Shown here piece after piece: positions 24,298-33,615 of a DNA stretch of 51,007 nucleotides. The stretch is from the NCBI GenBank assembly GCA_024305105.1, contig JAMWZA010000021.1, forward strand, positions 1 to 51,007, in the 5' to 3' direction. Under the pieces are notes generated by a model. The model was not told the origin of the DNA. It worked only from the letters and a program-made list of their open reading frames with translations, and ran no database searches. The DNA comes from Marinoscillum sp. (lineage in GTDB: Bacteria; Bacteroidota; Bacteroidia; Cytophagales; Cyclobacteriaceae). The translations under genes and the position numbers were made by a program. Numbering within the stretch: position 1 is the stretch's first letter; every line of letters begins with the position of its first letter.

Positions 24298-24821
24298 GTA
24301 AGCCACAAGTAGGAATCATTATGGGAAGTCAGTCAGACCTATCCGTAATGGCGGAAGCCGCAGATATCCTGGAAGAACTCGGTGTAGCGATAGAAGTAAC
24401 TGTAGTGTCAGCTCACCGCACGCCATATAGGATGGTGGAGTATGCGGAAAGCGCTGCTGGTCGTGACATCAAAGTAATCATCGCAGGAGCAGGTGGAGCG
24501 GCTCACTTGCCGGGCATGGTGGCTTCACTTACTACATTACCTGTTATTGGCGTGCCAGTTAAGTCTCGAAACTCCATAGATGGGTGGGACTCTATTTTGT
24601 CGATTCTTCAAATGCCTGGTGGCATCCCAGTCGCCACAGTGGCCCTGGACGGAGCTAAGAATGCTGGAATTCTAGCTGCTGAGATGATTGGCGCTTTCGA
24701 TAAAGCAATTTCAAAAAACCTTCAGGAATACAAAGACTCTCTCAAGGAAAAGGTTCTTGATTCTGCCAAATCTATAGAAGAGAATGGCTGGAAAGGAAAT
24801 AAAATAGGATTTAAGAAGTAG
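24294..24821 (+). CDS. purE: N5-CAIR mutase
   Basis: PurE converts N5-CAIR to CAIR, the step after PurK. The 175-residue protein has the class I signature: GSQSDLSVM, VVSAHRTPYRM, IAGAGGAAHLPGMVAS, PVIGVPV, and SILQMPGGIPVATVAL. It is slightly longer than average because of a Lys-rich C-terminal tail. It is translated with purK (four-base overlap) and ends four bases from the convergent TerC gene. Confidence 0.97.
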   Translation: MSKPQVGIIMGSQSDLSVMAEAADILEELGVAIEVTVVSAHRTPYRMVEYAESAAGRDIKVIIAGAGGAAHLPGMVASLTTLPVIGVPVKSRNSIDGWDSILSILQMPGGIPVATVALDGAKNAGILAAEMIGAFDKAISKNLQEYKDSLKEKVLDSAKSIEENGWKGNKIGFKK

Positions 24822-24825
24822 TCGC

Positions 24826-25836
24826 TTAAGCGTCTACTTCTGCTTCTACCATTTCTGGTTTCTTAGGGAAGATCAGCGAGAAGATAATTGACCCTGCAAG
24901 CACAACCATGATCACTCCAAACGAAAGGAATATTGGTATGTGGATATGATCCGTACCGAATACCCAGCCAAGCCCTTGCTGTATAATGTCCATCTCCAGC
25001 ATCATTTTAGCTCCAATGAATATGAGCACGAGCGATAAGCCTTTCTGTAACAGGTAAAACTTATCCAAAACATTCGCAAGGAGAAAGAACATTGCTCTTA
25101 AGCCCATTACAGCGAAGATATTGGACGTATAAATCACAAATTCATTTTGCGATATCGCAAATGCAGCTGGAATAGAATCAACAGCGAAAATCAAATCGGT
25201 AGATTCGATCAATATAATTACGAGGAAAAGCGAAGTGAATAATCTTTTGCCATTTTCCTTAATCCAAAACTTACCTTCGGCTGGTTTATCAGTAAAAGGG
25301 AAAATCTTCTTAGACCATTTCATGATTGGGTTCTTTTCAGGTTCCAATTCAGGGTCTCCTTCTTCTCCGAAAATCTTAATTCCAGAGTAAATAAGAAATG
25401 CGCCGAAAATGTAAAGTATCCAGTGAAATTGTGCAATCAGGAATGCCCCAACAAAGATGAAAATCGCTCTAAAGACGATTGCTCCCAGTATACCCCAAAA
25501 CAGGATATTGTGATAATACTCTTCTTTCACGTTGAAGTATCTCAAAATGAGAAGAATCACAAAAATGTTATCAATGGATAACGCCTTTTCCGTTACATAA
25601 GCAGAGAAAAACTCGAATGATGCCGTTGGGCCATCACCAAAAAAGTAGATGACCATTCCATAAACTACAGAAACGGCAACCCAAAACAAGGTCTGTAAAA
25701 GGGCTTCACGCTGGGTGACTTTGTGGTGTGCTTTGTGAAAAACTCCCAAGTCAACCAATAGAAAGGCGATAATTACTACTCCGAAGACTCCAAACAAGAG
25801 TCCTTCATTTTCACCGGAGAACAAGGTTAACAACAT
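24826..25836 (-). CDS. TerC/Alx-family membrane protein
   Basis: This 336-residue protein has about eight membrane helices and the family sequences FLLVDLGVFHKAHHKVT, ALSIDNIFVILLILRYF and IESTDLIFAVDSIPAAFAIS; the conserved Asp residues within the membrane are thought to bind metal. Family members (Alx, TerC) handle manganese or calcium during alkaline or metal stress and metal loading of exported proteins. In many bacteria a manganese riboswitch precedes alx; I searched 25837-26018 by eye and found no such element. The central loop (GEEGDPELEPEKNPIMKWSKKI) is typical. Confidence 0.9.
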   Translation of the reverse strand: MLLTLFSGENEGLLFGVFGVVIIAFLLVDLGVFHKAHHKVTQREALLQTLFWVAVSVVYGMVIYFFGDGPTASFEFFSAYVTEKALSIDNIFVILLILRYFNVKEEYYHNILFWGILGAIVFRAIFIFVGAFLIAQFHWILYIFGAFLIYSGIKIFGEEGDPELEPEKNPIMKWSKKIFPFTDKPAEGKFWIKENGKRLFTSLFLVIILIESTDLIFAVDSIPAAFAISQNEFVIYTSNIFAVMGLRAMFFLLANVLDKFYLLQKGLSLVLIFIGAKMMLEMDIIQQGLGWVFGTDHIHIPIFLSFGVIMVVLAGSIIFSLIFPKKPEMVEAEVDA

Positions 25837-26018
25837 ACGTTACGAATAAATTTAGGGCGCTCCCAAAAGCTGGCAATTTTCGGAAGCACAAAGTAAGTAA
25901 ATATATAGCAATAAGAAAACTAGCCTAGAAAATCAATTCATTTCTGTTAAACAAAGCAGTAAAATGGACGTTTTTTGATTAACTTTTATCGAAATCACGG
26001 TTTTCTTGAAGTCGTCAT

Positions 26019-26240
26019 ATGCTTGTAGATGTCATACTTTGTGGAATACTTTACACCATTTTGATCGTATTTGTCTTTTTAAGAAATAATAAAAACAAAG
26101 GCAACAACGACACAGACAGTGATGATGAAGGAGGTTTGCCTGTATCTTTACCGCCGGATATTGATCTTCCACCAGGGATATGCCTGCCAGATGATGCACC
26201 CAAAAACAGACAACCAGAAACCGAAGAGGTCTTTGCATGA
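26019..26240 (+). CDS. Small membrane protein upstream of corA
   Basis: This 73-residue protein has one N-terminal membrane helix (residues 3-21), a short basic stretch (RNNKNKG), an acidic run (DTDSDDEGG), and a proline-rich segment (LPVSLPPDIDLPPGICLPDD). The helix begins too close to the N-terminus for a cleavable signal with a clear site. The stop overlaps the corA start as ATGA, so the two proteins are made together. I recognise no family; a role as partner of the channel is a guess from context. Confidence 0.6.
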   Translation: MLVDVILCGILYTILIVFVFLRNNKNKGNNDTDSDDEGGLPVSLPPDIDLPPGICLPDDAPKNRQPETEEVFA

Positions 26241-27364
26241 ACAATCCACTTAGCGAACTCAAAAAGCTAAACAAGCTTAATCCAATAAAATACGTACCAT
26301 TATCTGTTAGCCGAAAACGCCCTCGAACGGGACAGGCGCCAGGTAGCCTTATTTATACAGGTAAAGTCTACACCGATCAAATCAAAATCCAGGTGATCGA
26401 TTACACAGACGACTTTATCAATGAAGTAGTAATAAAGGATGTGGATGAGTTAGAACAATTCAACCACCCGAATTCCATCACATGGATTAACATTCAGGGA
26501 CTGCACGACATAGAGATCATTTCATCCATTGGTAAACTCATGGGTCTGCACCCGCTCACTTTAGAGGATATTCTAGATACCAACCAACGTCCAAAGGTGG
26601 AAGAGTTTGATGAGCACCTTTACATTTCCATGAAGATGATCAACCACATCGAAAAAGTCAATATGATTGATATCGAGCAGGTGAGTATCATTGCTCACAA
26701 GCATTATGTCATCTGCTTTCAGGAAAAACCCGGAGACGTCTTTGATGACATTCGAAATCGCCTGAGAAATGGTAAAGGCCGAGCCAGAAAACGTGGTTCT
26801 GATTATTTGGCATACATGCTAATGGATGTGGTCATTGATTTTTACTACGAAACACTGGATCAGGTATGGAACAAAATAGAACGACTCGATGATCTGGTAG
26901 TCAGAAAACCACAGCGAATACAACTGGCAGACATTCAGGTGATCAGACGTGACCTTATCCAACTCAGGAGATACATGTATCCGGTTCGTGACGTAGTACA
27001 CACCATTTCCAAAAACTCCAGCGATCACTTCTTTGCCGATCAAACCCTGATGTTCGTAAGGGACTCATATGATCATGCAGTGCAAGTGGTTGAAAACCTG
27101 GATACCTACCGGGAAATCCTCAATAGTGTCATGGATCTTTACCTTTCTCAGCTTAGCAATAAAATGAATGAGGTAATGAAAGTGCTGACAGTGATGTCTT
27201 CTATTTTTATACCGCTCACATTCATTGCGGGTATCTATGGAATGAACTTTGAAAACATGCCCGAGCTTACTTGGGAATGGGCCTACCCAAAGGGGTTTTA
27301 TACGCTCCTCGGCACGGTAGCTTTAGCCATGATTATTATTATGAAAAGCCGTAAATGGCTCTGA
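26237..27364 (+). CDS. corA: CorA-family magnesium/cobalt transporter
   Basis: The 375-residue protein is a pentameric channel subunit by family. The long cytoplasmic domain is followed by two C-terminal membrane helices, with the pore signature GMN in IYGMNFENMPELTWEWAYP (about 332-350) and a closing basic KSRKWL. Motifs of the stalk helix (QLSNKMNEVMKVLTVMSSIFIPLTFIAG) are intact. It is coupled to the 73-residue membrane protein upstream by a four-base overlap. It is convergent with the ABC exporter gene. Confidence 0.95.
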   Translation: MNNPLSELKKLNKLNPIKYVPLSVSRKRPRTGQAPGSLIYTGKVYTDQIKIQVIDYTDDFINEVVIKDVDELEQFNHPNSITWINIQGLHDIEIISSIGKLMGLHPLTLEDILDTNQRPKVEEFDEHLYISMKMINHIEKVNMIDIEQVSIIAHKHYVICFQEKPGDVFDDIRNRLRNGKGRARKRGSDYLAYMLMDVVIDFYYETLDQVWNKIERLDDLVVRKPQRIQLADIQVIRRDLIQLRRYMYPVRDVVHTISKNSSDHFFADQTLMFVRDSYDHAVQVVENLDTYREILNSVMDLYLSQLSNKMNEVMKVLTVMSSIFIPLTFIAGIYGMNFENMPELTWEWAYPKGFYTLLGTVALAMIIIMKSRKWL

Positions 27365-27374
27365 CCAAGCGTCT

Positions 27375-29147
27375 TTAATCCTGAAGCTGAAGCTCAATAA
27401 AACTTTTGTAAGATCCTTGCTCCCGAGCCAACAGCTCTTCATGGCTTCCTGACTCAACAATCTCCCCCTGATCCAACACATAAATCTGATCTACTGTGCG
27501 AATAGTCGCTAATCGATGCGCAATGATGATGGTTGTACGCCCTTTCATCAGTTCGTTCAATGCTTGCTGTACCAGATGTTCCGACTCTGCATCGAGAGAG
27601 CTGGTTGCTTCATCCAAAATCAGGATGTCGGGATCTTTAAGTACCGCTCTTGCTATGGCAATACGTTGACGCTGACCACCACTAAGCTTTACACCACGCT
27701 CACCTACGGTCGTTTCAAAAGCCTCTGGAAATTTTTCAATAAAGTCCAGGGCATTCGCTTTTTTCGCTGCATCAATGACCTCCTCATGAGTTGCTTCGGG
27801 CTTTCCATACTTGATGTTTTCTTCGATGGTACCTCCAAATAATATAACCTCTTGGGGTACGATACCAACATGAGAACGTAAAGACTGCACATCCAAATCT
27901 GAGATGTCTTGTCCGCCAATAGTGATCTTACCTCCATTTAATGGATAAAATTTCATCAATAGCTGTACGATCGTCGATTTACCAGCTCCACTATGACCAA
28001 CTAATGCTACTTTTTGGCCTTTTTTAATCTGAAGATTAATATCGTTCAGAACGCTTACCTCTGGTCTGGTTGGATAAGTGAATTGGATATTTTCGAACGA
28101 AATGTCACCTTTTAGATCAAGCGCTTTTGGCGCCTGACCAGCCTTCCATTCGAGCACTTCGTCCTGAATCTCCAAAATACGCTCCGCTGCGCCCACGGCT
28201 TTTGCTACCTGACCAAAAAGATCACCTAAACCAGCGATGGAAGCACCAATAAACGTGGTATAAAGAATAAACTGAAGTAAATCTCCTACAGTCATTTCAC
28301 CCGACTGAACCAACTTGGCTCCATACCACATGATGGCTACAATACCACCAAAAAGCATAAATATGATAAAGGAGATAAATGCTCCACGCCAGTTTGCCAC
28401 TCGCAGTGCGGTCTTCACAACCGAGCTCATTGACTTACCATAACGGGCAATTTCAAATATTTCAGAAGTGTACGACTTCACTGCGTGGATGCTCTGAACC
28501 GTTTCTTCCACAATGACATTGGCTGTTGCCAACTCTTCCTGTGTTTGCTTAGATAACTTTCGGATAAATCGACCAAAAAAGATCGCCACAAGGATAATTA
28601 CTGGAAAGGTGGCAAGCATGAATACACTCAGTGCAGGAGTGAGGTAAAAAATCAATCCGATACCCGTAATCAAAATGATGAACTGACGAATAAGCTCAGC
28701 GAGTGTCGTAGAAAACGTGCCTTGTAAAATAGTGACATCATTGGAAATGCGGCTGATCAAATCTCCAGCTCTGTTCTTATCATAAAAAGTAATGGGCAAA
28801 GCCATCAATCGCTCATATAGCTCCACACGAATACCAGCCATGGCATTTTCGGTTACCCGAGCAAAAAGGACCACCCTAAAAAAGGACACTACACTCTGAA
28901 AGAACAGAACACCCAATAGGACAAGGGCAGCCGTTCCAACGTTATCAATAATCCAGGTCTGATCTCCTGAAGCCAGGTCAATTAATTTTCCCGATATGTA
29001 TGGGAAAACCATGAAAATAGAACTCGATACAATTAACAATACCAGCCCTACGATGAATGAGGCTTTGTATGGCCACATGTATTTAAATATCCCGAGAAGG
29101 TTTTTAAAGCCATCTCTACTAATCCGCTTCTTCTGCTCTTTGCTCAT
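27375..29147 (-). CDS. ABC exporter, fused permease and ATPase (MsbA-like)
   Basis: The 590-residue half-transporter has six membrane helices in residues 25-315, and then a nucleotide-binding domain with Walker A GHSGAGKST (about 385), Q-loop IVPQEV, signature LSGGQRQRIAIARA, Walker B DILILDEATSSLD and the switch His in IIAHRLATI. It should act as a homodimer. Type IV exporters of this kind move lipids, lipid A or drugs; the sequence does not decide which. It overlaps the upstream lipoprotein gene by four bases and so is likely made with it and with gpmI. Confidence 0.95.
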   Translation of the reverse strand: MSKEQKKRISRDGFKNLLGIFKYMWPYKASFIVGLVLLIVSSSIFMVFPYISGKLIDLASGDQTWIIDNVGTAALVLLGVLFFQSVVSFFRVVLFARVTENAMAGIRVELYERLMALPITFYDKNRAGDLISRISNDVTILQGTFSTTLAELIRQFIILITGIGLIFYLTPALSVFMLATFPVIILVAIFFGRFIRKLSKQTQEELATANVIVEETVQSIHAVKSYTSEIFEIARYGKSMSSVVKTALRVANWRGAFISFIIFMLFGGIVAIMWYGAKLVQSGEMTVGDLLQFILYTTFIGASIAGLGDLFGQVAKAVGAAERILEIQDEVLEWKAGQAPKALDLKGDISFENIQFTYPTRPEVSVLNDINLQIKKGQKVALVGHSGAGKSTIVQLLMKFYPLNGGKITIGGQDISDLDVQSLRSHVGIVPQEVILFGGTIEENIKYGKPEATHEEVIDAAKKANALDFIEKFPEAFETTVGERGVKLSGGQRQRIAIARAVLKDPDILILDEATSSLDAESEHLVQQALNELMKGRTTIIIAHRLATIRTVDQIYVLDQGEIVESGSHEELLAREQGSYKSFIELQLQD

Positions 29148-29695
29148 TTTACACTGATTGATCCCGAAATCTCGTAATCGACTTCCTCTTGTAGGATCAT
29201 TTTCTGATAGCCAACTATTTGATACGAACTTAAAAGTCCACTTTCAAATGTCAGGGTTAGTTTTCTTTTATTGCTATAGATGTACTTCTCTTCATCCAGA
29301 AAGGACTCGATACGCACCAACGCGTCTCCTTCATAAAATAGCTCAAATCGGGTGATGTCCACATTCTCGGAGGTCGCCTCATGCTTTAGCACGTCTCCTT
29401 CCCGAACCAGTTTAAAGGAGCCCACAAAATATGGCTTGTTGATATTGAAGTCACGAATGATCGCTAACTCCGACTTCCACTCTGCGGTGTCTGGTACAAA
29501 GGTGCGTTGCTCTGTTTCGCCATCCATAACAACCTTTTTTTGTACCTGAGCTCCACGGTCGTAGAGCACGGCAGCCTGCTCGTCCAACAAAGAATCCAGG
29601 TCAAAATAAGCATTCAATTCTTTGACTGAACGCTCATTTTGTTGACAACCAACAGCCAAAAAAGCCGCTAAAATCACCAATAAGGGAATCCTCAT
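29144..29695 (-). CDS. Hypothetical lipoprotein before the ABC exporter
   Basis: From ATG 29695 the 183-residue product has a lipoprotein signal (MRIPLLVILAAFLAVGC) with the acylated Cys at residue 17, then a mature part of about 165 residues with helical start (NAYFDLDSLLDEQAAVLYDRGAQVQKKVVMDG) and beta-rich remainder. I do not recognise the family. The start is one base beyond the gpmI stop, and the stop overlaps the exporter start (ATGA). The exporter-lipoprotein link suggests a shared envelope task, but that is inference. An upstream ATG at 29713 lies within gpmI and weakens the signal peptide. Confidence 0.7.
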   Translation of the reverse strand: MRIPLLVILAAFLAVGCQQNERSVKELNAYFDLDSLLDEQAAVLYDRGAQVQKKVVMDGETEQRTFVPDTAEWKSELAIIRDFNINKPYFVGSFKLVREGDVLKHEATSENVDITRFELFYEGDALVRIESFLDEEKYIYSNKRKLTLTFESGLLSSYQIVGYQKMILQEEVDYEISGSISVK

Positions 29696-29696
29696 T

Positions 29697-31208
29697 TTAC
29701 AGCAATTCATCACCGGTCATTTCTTCCGGTTTTGGTACACCGATCATTTTCAAAATAGTCGGTGCCAGATCGCCTAGTTTACCATCTTTCAAAGGCCCGG
29801 TATAGTCCTTATCCACTAAGATGCAGGGAACCAGATTGGTTGTATGCGCCGTATTCGGGGAACCATCTGCATTGATCATGATGTCTGAGTTTCCATGATC
29901 CGCAATAATGATACTGCTGTACCCATGTTCCAGAGCGGTTTCTACAACTGCTTTTGCACAAGCATCTACCGTCTCGCAGGCTTTTACGGCAGCTTCAAAC
30001 ACACCCGTATGGCCTACCATATCAGGGTTGGCAAAGTTTAAACAAACAAAGTCAACTTCTTCTTTCTCCAATTCTGGAATGATCTTGTCTCGAATATCAC
30101 CGGCACTCATTTCAGGCTGTAAGTCATAGGTAGCCACTTTTGGTGATGGACACATCAGACGCGTCTCTCCATCAAATTCAGTTTCTTGTCCTCCTGAAAA
30201 GAAGAATGTTACGTGTGGGTATTTCTCCGTCTCCGCTATACGGATTTGCTTCTTGCCGTGATTCGCCAGCACCTCACCCAAAGTCATTTTTAAATTGTCC
30301 TTGTCAAACACGACTTTTACTCCCTTAAAAGTGTCATCGTAATTGGTCATAGTCAGATAATAAAGATCCAACTTCTTCATGCCGTGATCGGCAAAGTCTT
30401 CCTGAGTCAGCACTTGAGTAATTTCTCTACCGCGATCGGTTCTGAAATTGAAACACATCACTACATCGCCTGCTTCTATTTTCGCTCCGTTGCTTTTGTT
30501 GATAATTGGTTTGATGAACTCGTCAGTAATGTCATTGTCATACGACAACTGCATCGCTCCCTGTAGGTCATCTGTTTCCACTTCGCCCGCACCATTCACC
30601 ATGGCATCATATGCAAGTTTTACCCGCTCCCATCGCTTATCGCGATCCATGGCATAGTACCTTCCGGTAATGGAAGCCAGCTGGCCAGTTGTCTTAGCCA
30701 TGTGTTCTTCGAGTTCCTTGACAAACCCTTTACCACTTCTTGGATCACAGTCTCTGCCATCTGTAAAGGCATGAACGTACACTTGATTGCAATCATTAGC
30801 TTTAGCCGCTGAAAGCAGACCTTTTAAGTGTTTGATGTGAGAATGCACTCCGCCATCGGAAACCAGTCCGATGAAATGTACTTTTTTGTTATTGCTTTTG
30901 GCATAATCAAATGCCGCTACTAATTCTTTTTCCTTAGCCAGTGACCCATCTTCTGCTGCATTGTTGATTTTTACTAAATCCTGATACACAATCCTTCCTG
31001 CACCAATGTTCATGTGTCCAACTTCTGAATTACCCATTTGACCTTCAGGTAATCCCACGGCCAAACCAGAAGCTTCCAACTTACTGTTTGGGTATTTGCC
31101 ATAAAGGCTATCTACAAATGGTGTGTTTGCTTTATCTATGGCAGAGACGGTTTTGTCCTGGGCTATTCCCCAACCGTCTAGGATCATCAAAATTACTTTC
31201 TTATTCAT
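29697..31208 (-). CDS. gpmI: 2,3-bisphosphoglycerate-independent phosphoglycerate mutase
   Basis: GpmI interconverts 3- and 2-phosphoglycerate in glycolysis, using two manganese ions. The 503-residue protein has the alkaline-phosphatase-like core with DGWG (residues 11-14), the phosphorylated Ser in GQMGNSEVGHMNIGAGR (about 61), FTDGRDCDPRSG, GRYYAMDRDKRWER, and the metal sites NFANPDMVGHTG and IIADHGNSD. Length is normal for the family. A -7 element (TATATTTG on the minus strand) ends only four bases ahead of the start codon. Confidence 0.97.
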   Translation of the reverse strand: MNKKVILMILDGWGIAQDKTVSAIDKANTPFVDSLYGKYPNSKLEASGLAVGLPEGQMGNSEVGHMNIGAGRIVYQDLVKINNAAEDGSLAKEKELVAAFDYAKSNNKKVHFIGLVSDGGVHSHIKHLKGLLSAAKANDCNQVYVHAFTDGRDCDPRSGKGFVKELEEHMAKTTGQLASITGRYYAMDRDKRWERVKLAYDAMVNGAGEVETDDLQGAMQLSYDNDITDEFIKPIINKSNGAKIEAGDVVMCFNFRTDRGREITQVLTQEDFADHGMKKLDLYYLTMTNYDDTFKGVKVVFDKDNLKMTLGEVLANHGKKQIRIAETEKYPHVTFFFSGGQETEFDGETRLMCPSPKVATYDLQPEMSAGDIRDKIIPELEKEEVDFVCLNFANPDMVGHTGVFEAAVKACETVDACAKAVVETALEHGYSSIIIADHGNSDIMINADGSPNTAHTTNLVPCILVDKDYTGPLKDGKLGDLAPTILKMIGVPKPEEMTGDELL

Positions 31209-31212
31209 GAGG

Positions 31213-31220
31213 CAAATATA
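31213..31220 (-). promoter_or_regulatory. -7 element of gpmI
   Basis: Read on the minus strand this is TATATTTG, an exact TAnnTTTG, with TTG 23 bases upstream. It leaves four bases before the ATG at 31208, implying a near-leaderless transcript. Confidence 0.45.
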
Positions 31221-31307
31221 ATATTCATCATCTAAGGGATTTACAAGAAAATCGGTTAATACTGATCAGAAATTCAATTGTGGCATAATTTTCGATAACT
31301 TTATACC

Positions 31308-31694
31308 ATGATCAATGCGTCACTACTGTGGGTAACCATCCTCTTGAACCTGTCAACCATTCAGCAGGATGAGATATTAAGCAATATCAGCACGGCCATG
31401 AAGGCAGGTAGTTCCAAGGAGCTCATCAAATACTGTAATGCCAACATGGAAATAAAAATGGATGGTAAAACATCCAACTACAGTGTGTCACAGGCTGAGG
31501 TGATTCTAAAAGATTTTTTTCTCAAAAACCCACCCAAAGGGTTTCAATACATTCACCAGGGTGCATCGCCCGAAGGCCTAAAATACACCATAGGAACCTA
31601 TACGGTTGATGGAGGTAAATACCGTGTGGTAATGGTGATCAAAAAGGTGAAAGATCAATTCAAAATTGACACCATCAATTTCAGCAAAGAATAA
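31308..31694 (+). CDS. DUF4783 secreted protein
   Basis: The 128-residue protein has a short signal peptide (MINASLLWVTILLNLSTIQQ) and then an NTF2-like fold typical of DUF4783: helix DEILSNISTAMKAGSSKELIKYC, then NMEIKMDGKTSNYSVSQAEVILKDFFLKNPPKGFQYIHQG and GTYTVDGGKYRVVMVIKK. Family function is unknown. It precedes nadC at a distance of 50 bases, with a nadC promoter between, and I recall the same order in other Bacteroidota genomes. Confidence 0.8.
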   Translation: MINASLLWVTILLNLSTIQQDEILSNISTAMKAGSSKELIKYCNANMEIKMDGKTSNYSVSQAEVILKDFFLKNPPKGFQYIHQGASPEGLKYTIGTYTVDGGKYRVVMVIKKVKDQFKIDTINFSKE

Positions 31695-31729
31695 ACGGTT
31701 TAAATGAACCGGAAAATGGGTTTCTTTCC

Positions 31730-31737
31730 TAATTTTG
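31730..31737 (+). promoter_or_regulatory. -7 element of nadC
   Basis: TAATTTTG is an exact TAnnTTTG, seven bases ahead of the nadC ATG. The transcript leader would be only a few bases. Confidence 0.45.
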
Positions 31738-31744
31738 CGGTCTT

Positions 31745-32605
31745 ATGACAGGTCCATACCTAACAGAGCAAAACATTCGCTACTTCATCAAGACCGCCTT
31801 GTCAGAAGACATAGGTGATGGAGACCATAGTTCGCTTGGCAGCATTCCGGCTGATCAGGTTAGCGAGGCACAGCTTTTAATCAAAGATGAAGGCATCATC
31901 GCTGGACTGACCCTAGCCGAACGCATCTTTCACTATGTTGATAAGAACATTGAAATCGAGTTTTTCAAACAAGATGGAAATTATGTCACCAATGGTGATA
32001 TTGGGTTTATCGTCAAAGGAAATGCACAGGCAATTCTAAGTGCAGAACGACTAGTCCTGAACTGTCTGCAAAGAATGAGTGCAATTGCCACGTATACGCG
32101 AAGGATGACCCAGCTGATCAAAGGATCCAAATCCCGACTTTTGGACACTCGGAAAACGACTCCCAACTTCAGACTTCCTGAAAAATGGGCGGTAGTCATC
32201 GGTGGAGGTGTAAATCACCGCTTTGGGTTGTATGACATGGTGATGCTAAAGGACAACCATGTAGATTACGCTGGTGGAATCAAAAATGCGATTCTGTCCA
32301 CGGTAAATTATCTGAAAGAAAATAGCCTGAATTTGAAAATAGAAGTGGAAGTTCGGAACCTTCAGGAGCTTCAGCAAGTAATAGATACCGGACATGTGGA
32401 TCGAGTAATGCTCGACAACATGCTGCCTTCTGATATCCGCGAGGCAATACGACTGATCGGTGGACGAATGGAAACTGAAGCCAGCGGTGGTATCAACGAA
32501 AAAAACATAAGTGAGATCGCAGAAACTGGTGTGGATTACATCTCAGTGGGGGCACTCACGCATTCCTATACAAGTTTAGACATTAGCTTAAAAGCAATTC
32601 GATAA
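31745..32605 (+). CDS. nadC: Quinolinate phosphoribosyltransferase
   Basis: NadC makes nicotinate mononucleotide from quinolinate and PRPP in NAD synthesis. The 286-residue protein has LSEDIGDGDHSS at its start, LNCLQRMSAIATYTRRM, DTRKTTPNFRLPEKWAVVIGGGVNHRFGLYDMVMLKDNH with the PRPP/quinolinate residues, and EVEVRNL, MLDNM and EASGGI in the barrel. The length is typical. nadA and nadB are not in this window. A YcxB-like gene follows after one base. Confidence 0.97.
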   Translation: MTGPYLTEQNIRYFIKTALSEDIGDGDHSSLGSIPADQVSEAQLLIKDEGIIAGLTLAERIFHYVDKNIEIEFFKQDGNYVTNGDIGFIVKGNAQAILSAERLVLNCLQRMSAIATYTRRMTQLIKGSKSRLLDTRKTTPNFRLPEKWAVVIGGGVNHRFGLYDMVMLKDNHVDYAGGIKNAILSTVNYLKENSLNLKIEVEVRNLQELQQVIDTGHVDRVMLDNMLPSDIREAIRLIGGRMETEASGGINEKNISEIAETGVDYISVGALTHSYTSLDISLKAIR

Positions 32606-32606
32606 A

Positions 32607-33083
32607 ATGATTGTAAGAACTAAAAAGTATCAACTACCAACCAATACCTACATCAAAACGGCTCTGGGCTCTGTGCTCAGACAACAATGGTACGTAGGAT
32701 TAATTTTTCTCGCTATTTGTGCGGGCTATTTATGGATCCCCAATTGGTGGTGGATTATTGGTGCTACGATAGCTTTGGTATTATACCTACTATTCTGGTT
32801 AATCCAGTTTGCTGGAGTAACTCAACTAGAGCAGGGTAAATTCATGTTTCAGAAGATGAGCTTTGAAATCACCAGCCAGCAGATTTTGCTTAAACTAAAT
32901 CCTAAGCAAGGAATGCCCATGAAATGGGACCAAATAAAGCGAGCAAAAAAAGGCAAGGACCACTTTGTGCTTTTCGCAAGTAAGGCGCAGTTGTTGTATT
33001 TTCCATTCCGGATTTTCAATAGTGAAAACGAGATTCGCTTTGTAGAAACCGTACTGAAAAGAAAAGGCTACATCAAAGAATGA
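32607..33083 (+). CDS. YcxB-like membrane protein
   Basis: The 158-residue protein has two membrane helices (about 29-45 and 49-70) preceded by a short cytoplasmic segment, and a C-terminal beta-rich domain (FEITSQQILLKLNPKQGMPMKWDQIKRAKKGKDHFVLFASKAQLLYFPFRIFNSENEIRFVETVL) that matches the YcxB-like C-terminal domain. Function is unknown. It lies one base after nadC and overlaps recX by four bases, so all three are probably one transcript. Confidence 0.7.
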   Translation: MIVRTKKYQLPTNTYIKTALGSVLRQQWYVGLIFLAICAGYLWIPNWWWIIGATIALVLYLLFWLIQFAGVTQLEQGKFMFQKMSFEITSQQILLKLNPKQGMPMKWDQIKRAKKGKDHFVLFASKAQLLYFPFRIFNSENEIRFVETVLKRKGYIKE

Positions 33084-33559
33084 GCAATGAGCGGTTTATA
33101 AAACAGGCCAAAGCCAAAGCCGCCAAATACTGCTCCTTAAAAGAAAGAGCACCTTTTCAGGTGATGGAAAAACTAATGGGCTGGGATCTGGATGAAGATC
33201 TCGCCCAGTCGATTTTGGCAGAACTTACTGTTGAAAACTATGTGAATGAAGAGCGGTTCGTCCGTGCGTACTGTCACGACAAGTTTGAATTCAACAAATG
33301 GGGAAAGCAACGAATCCGTCAGGAACTCGGCAGATTGCGCGTCTCAGATGATATGATTCAGGTCGGATTAAATTATCTGGATCCAGAGCGCTATGAAGGT
33401 ATTCTGATAGGTCTTGCTGCTAAAAAGTTAGATTCACTTCGTACCGAACAAGACCCCTGGAAACGTAAACAAAAAACCACCGCCTATTTATTACGTAAAG
33501 GTTTTGAAATGGACCTGAGCATAGAAATAGTGAACCAATTGTCTGAGAGACAACAATAA
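33080..33559 (+). CDS. recX: RecX-family regulatory protein
   Basis: RecX binds RecA filaments and modulates recombination. The 159-residue helical protein has three-helix repeats typical of RecX: AAKYCSLKERAPFQVMEKLMGWDLDEDLAQSILAELTVENYVNEERFVRAYCHDKFEFNKWGKQRIRQELGRLRVSDDMIQVGL, then YLLRKGFEMDLSIEIV. recA is not adjacent in this window. It is coupled to the YcxB-like gene by ATGA. Confidence 0.85.
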   Translation: MSNERFIKQAKAKAAKYCSLKERAPFQVMEKLMGWDLDEDLAQSILAELTVENYVNEERFVRAYCHDKFEFNKWGKQRIRQELGRLRVSDDMIQVGLNYLDPERYEGILIGLAAKKLDSLRTEQDPWKRKQKTTAYLLRKGFEMDLSIEIVNQLSERQQ

Positions 33560-33615
33560 TTGGAACGCTTTCAGGGAATATTTTATAAATTAAGCGATTA
33601 AATACCTTTACAACT

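Noticed and set aside
25837-26018. Possible manganese riboswitch ahead of the TerC gene
   Set aside because: I looked for the conserved yybP-ykoY core in the region on the minus strand and found none.
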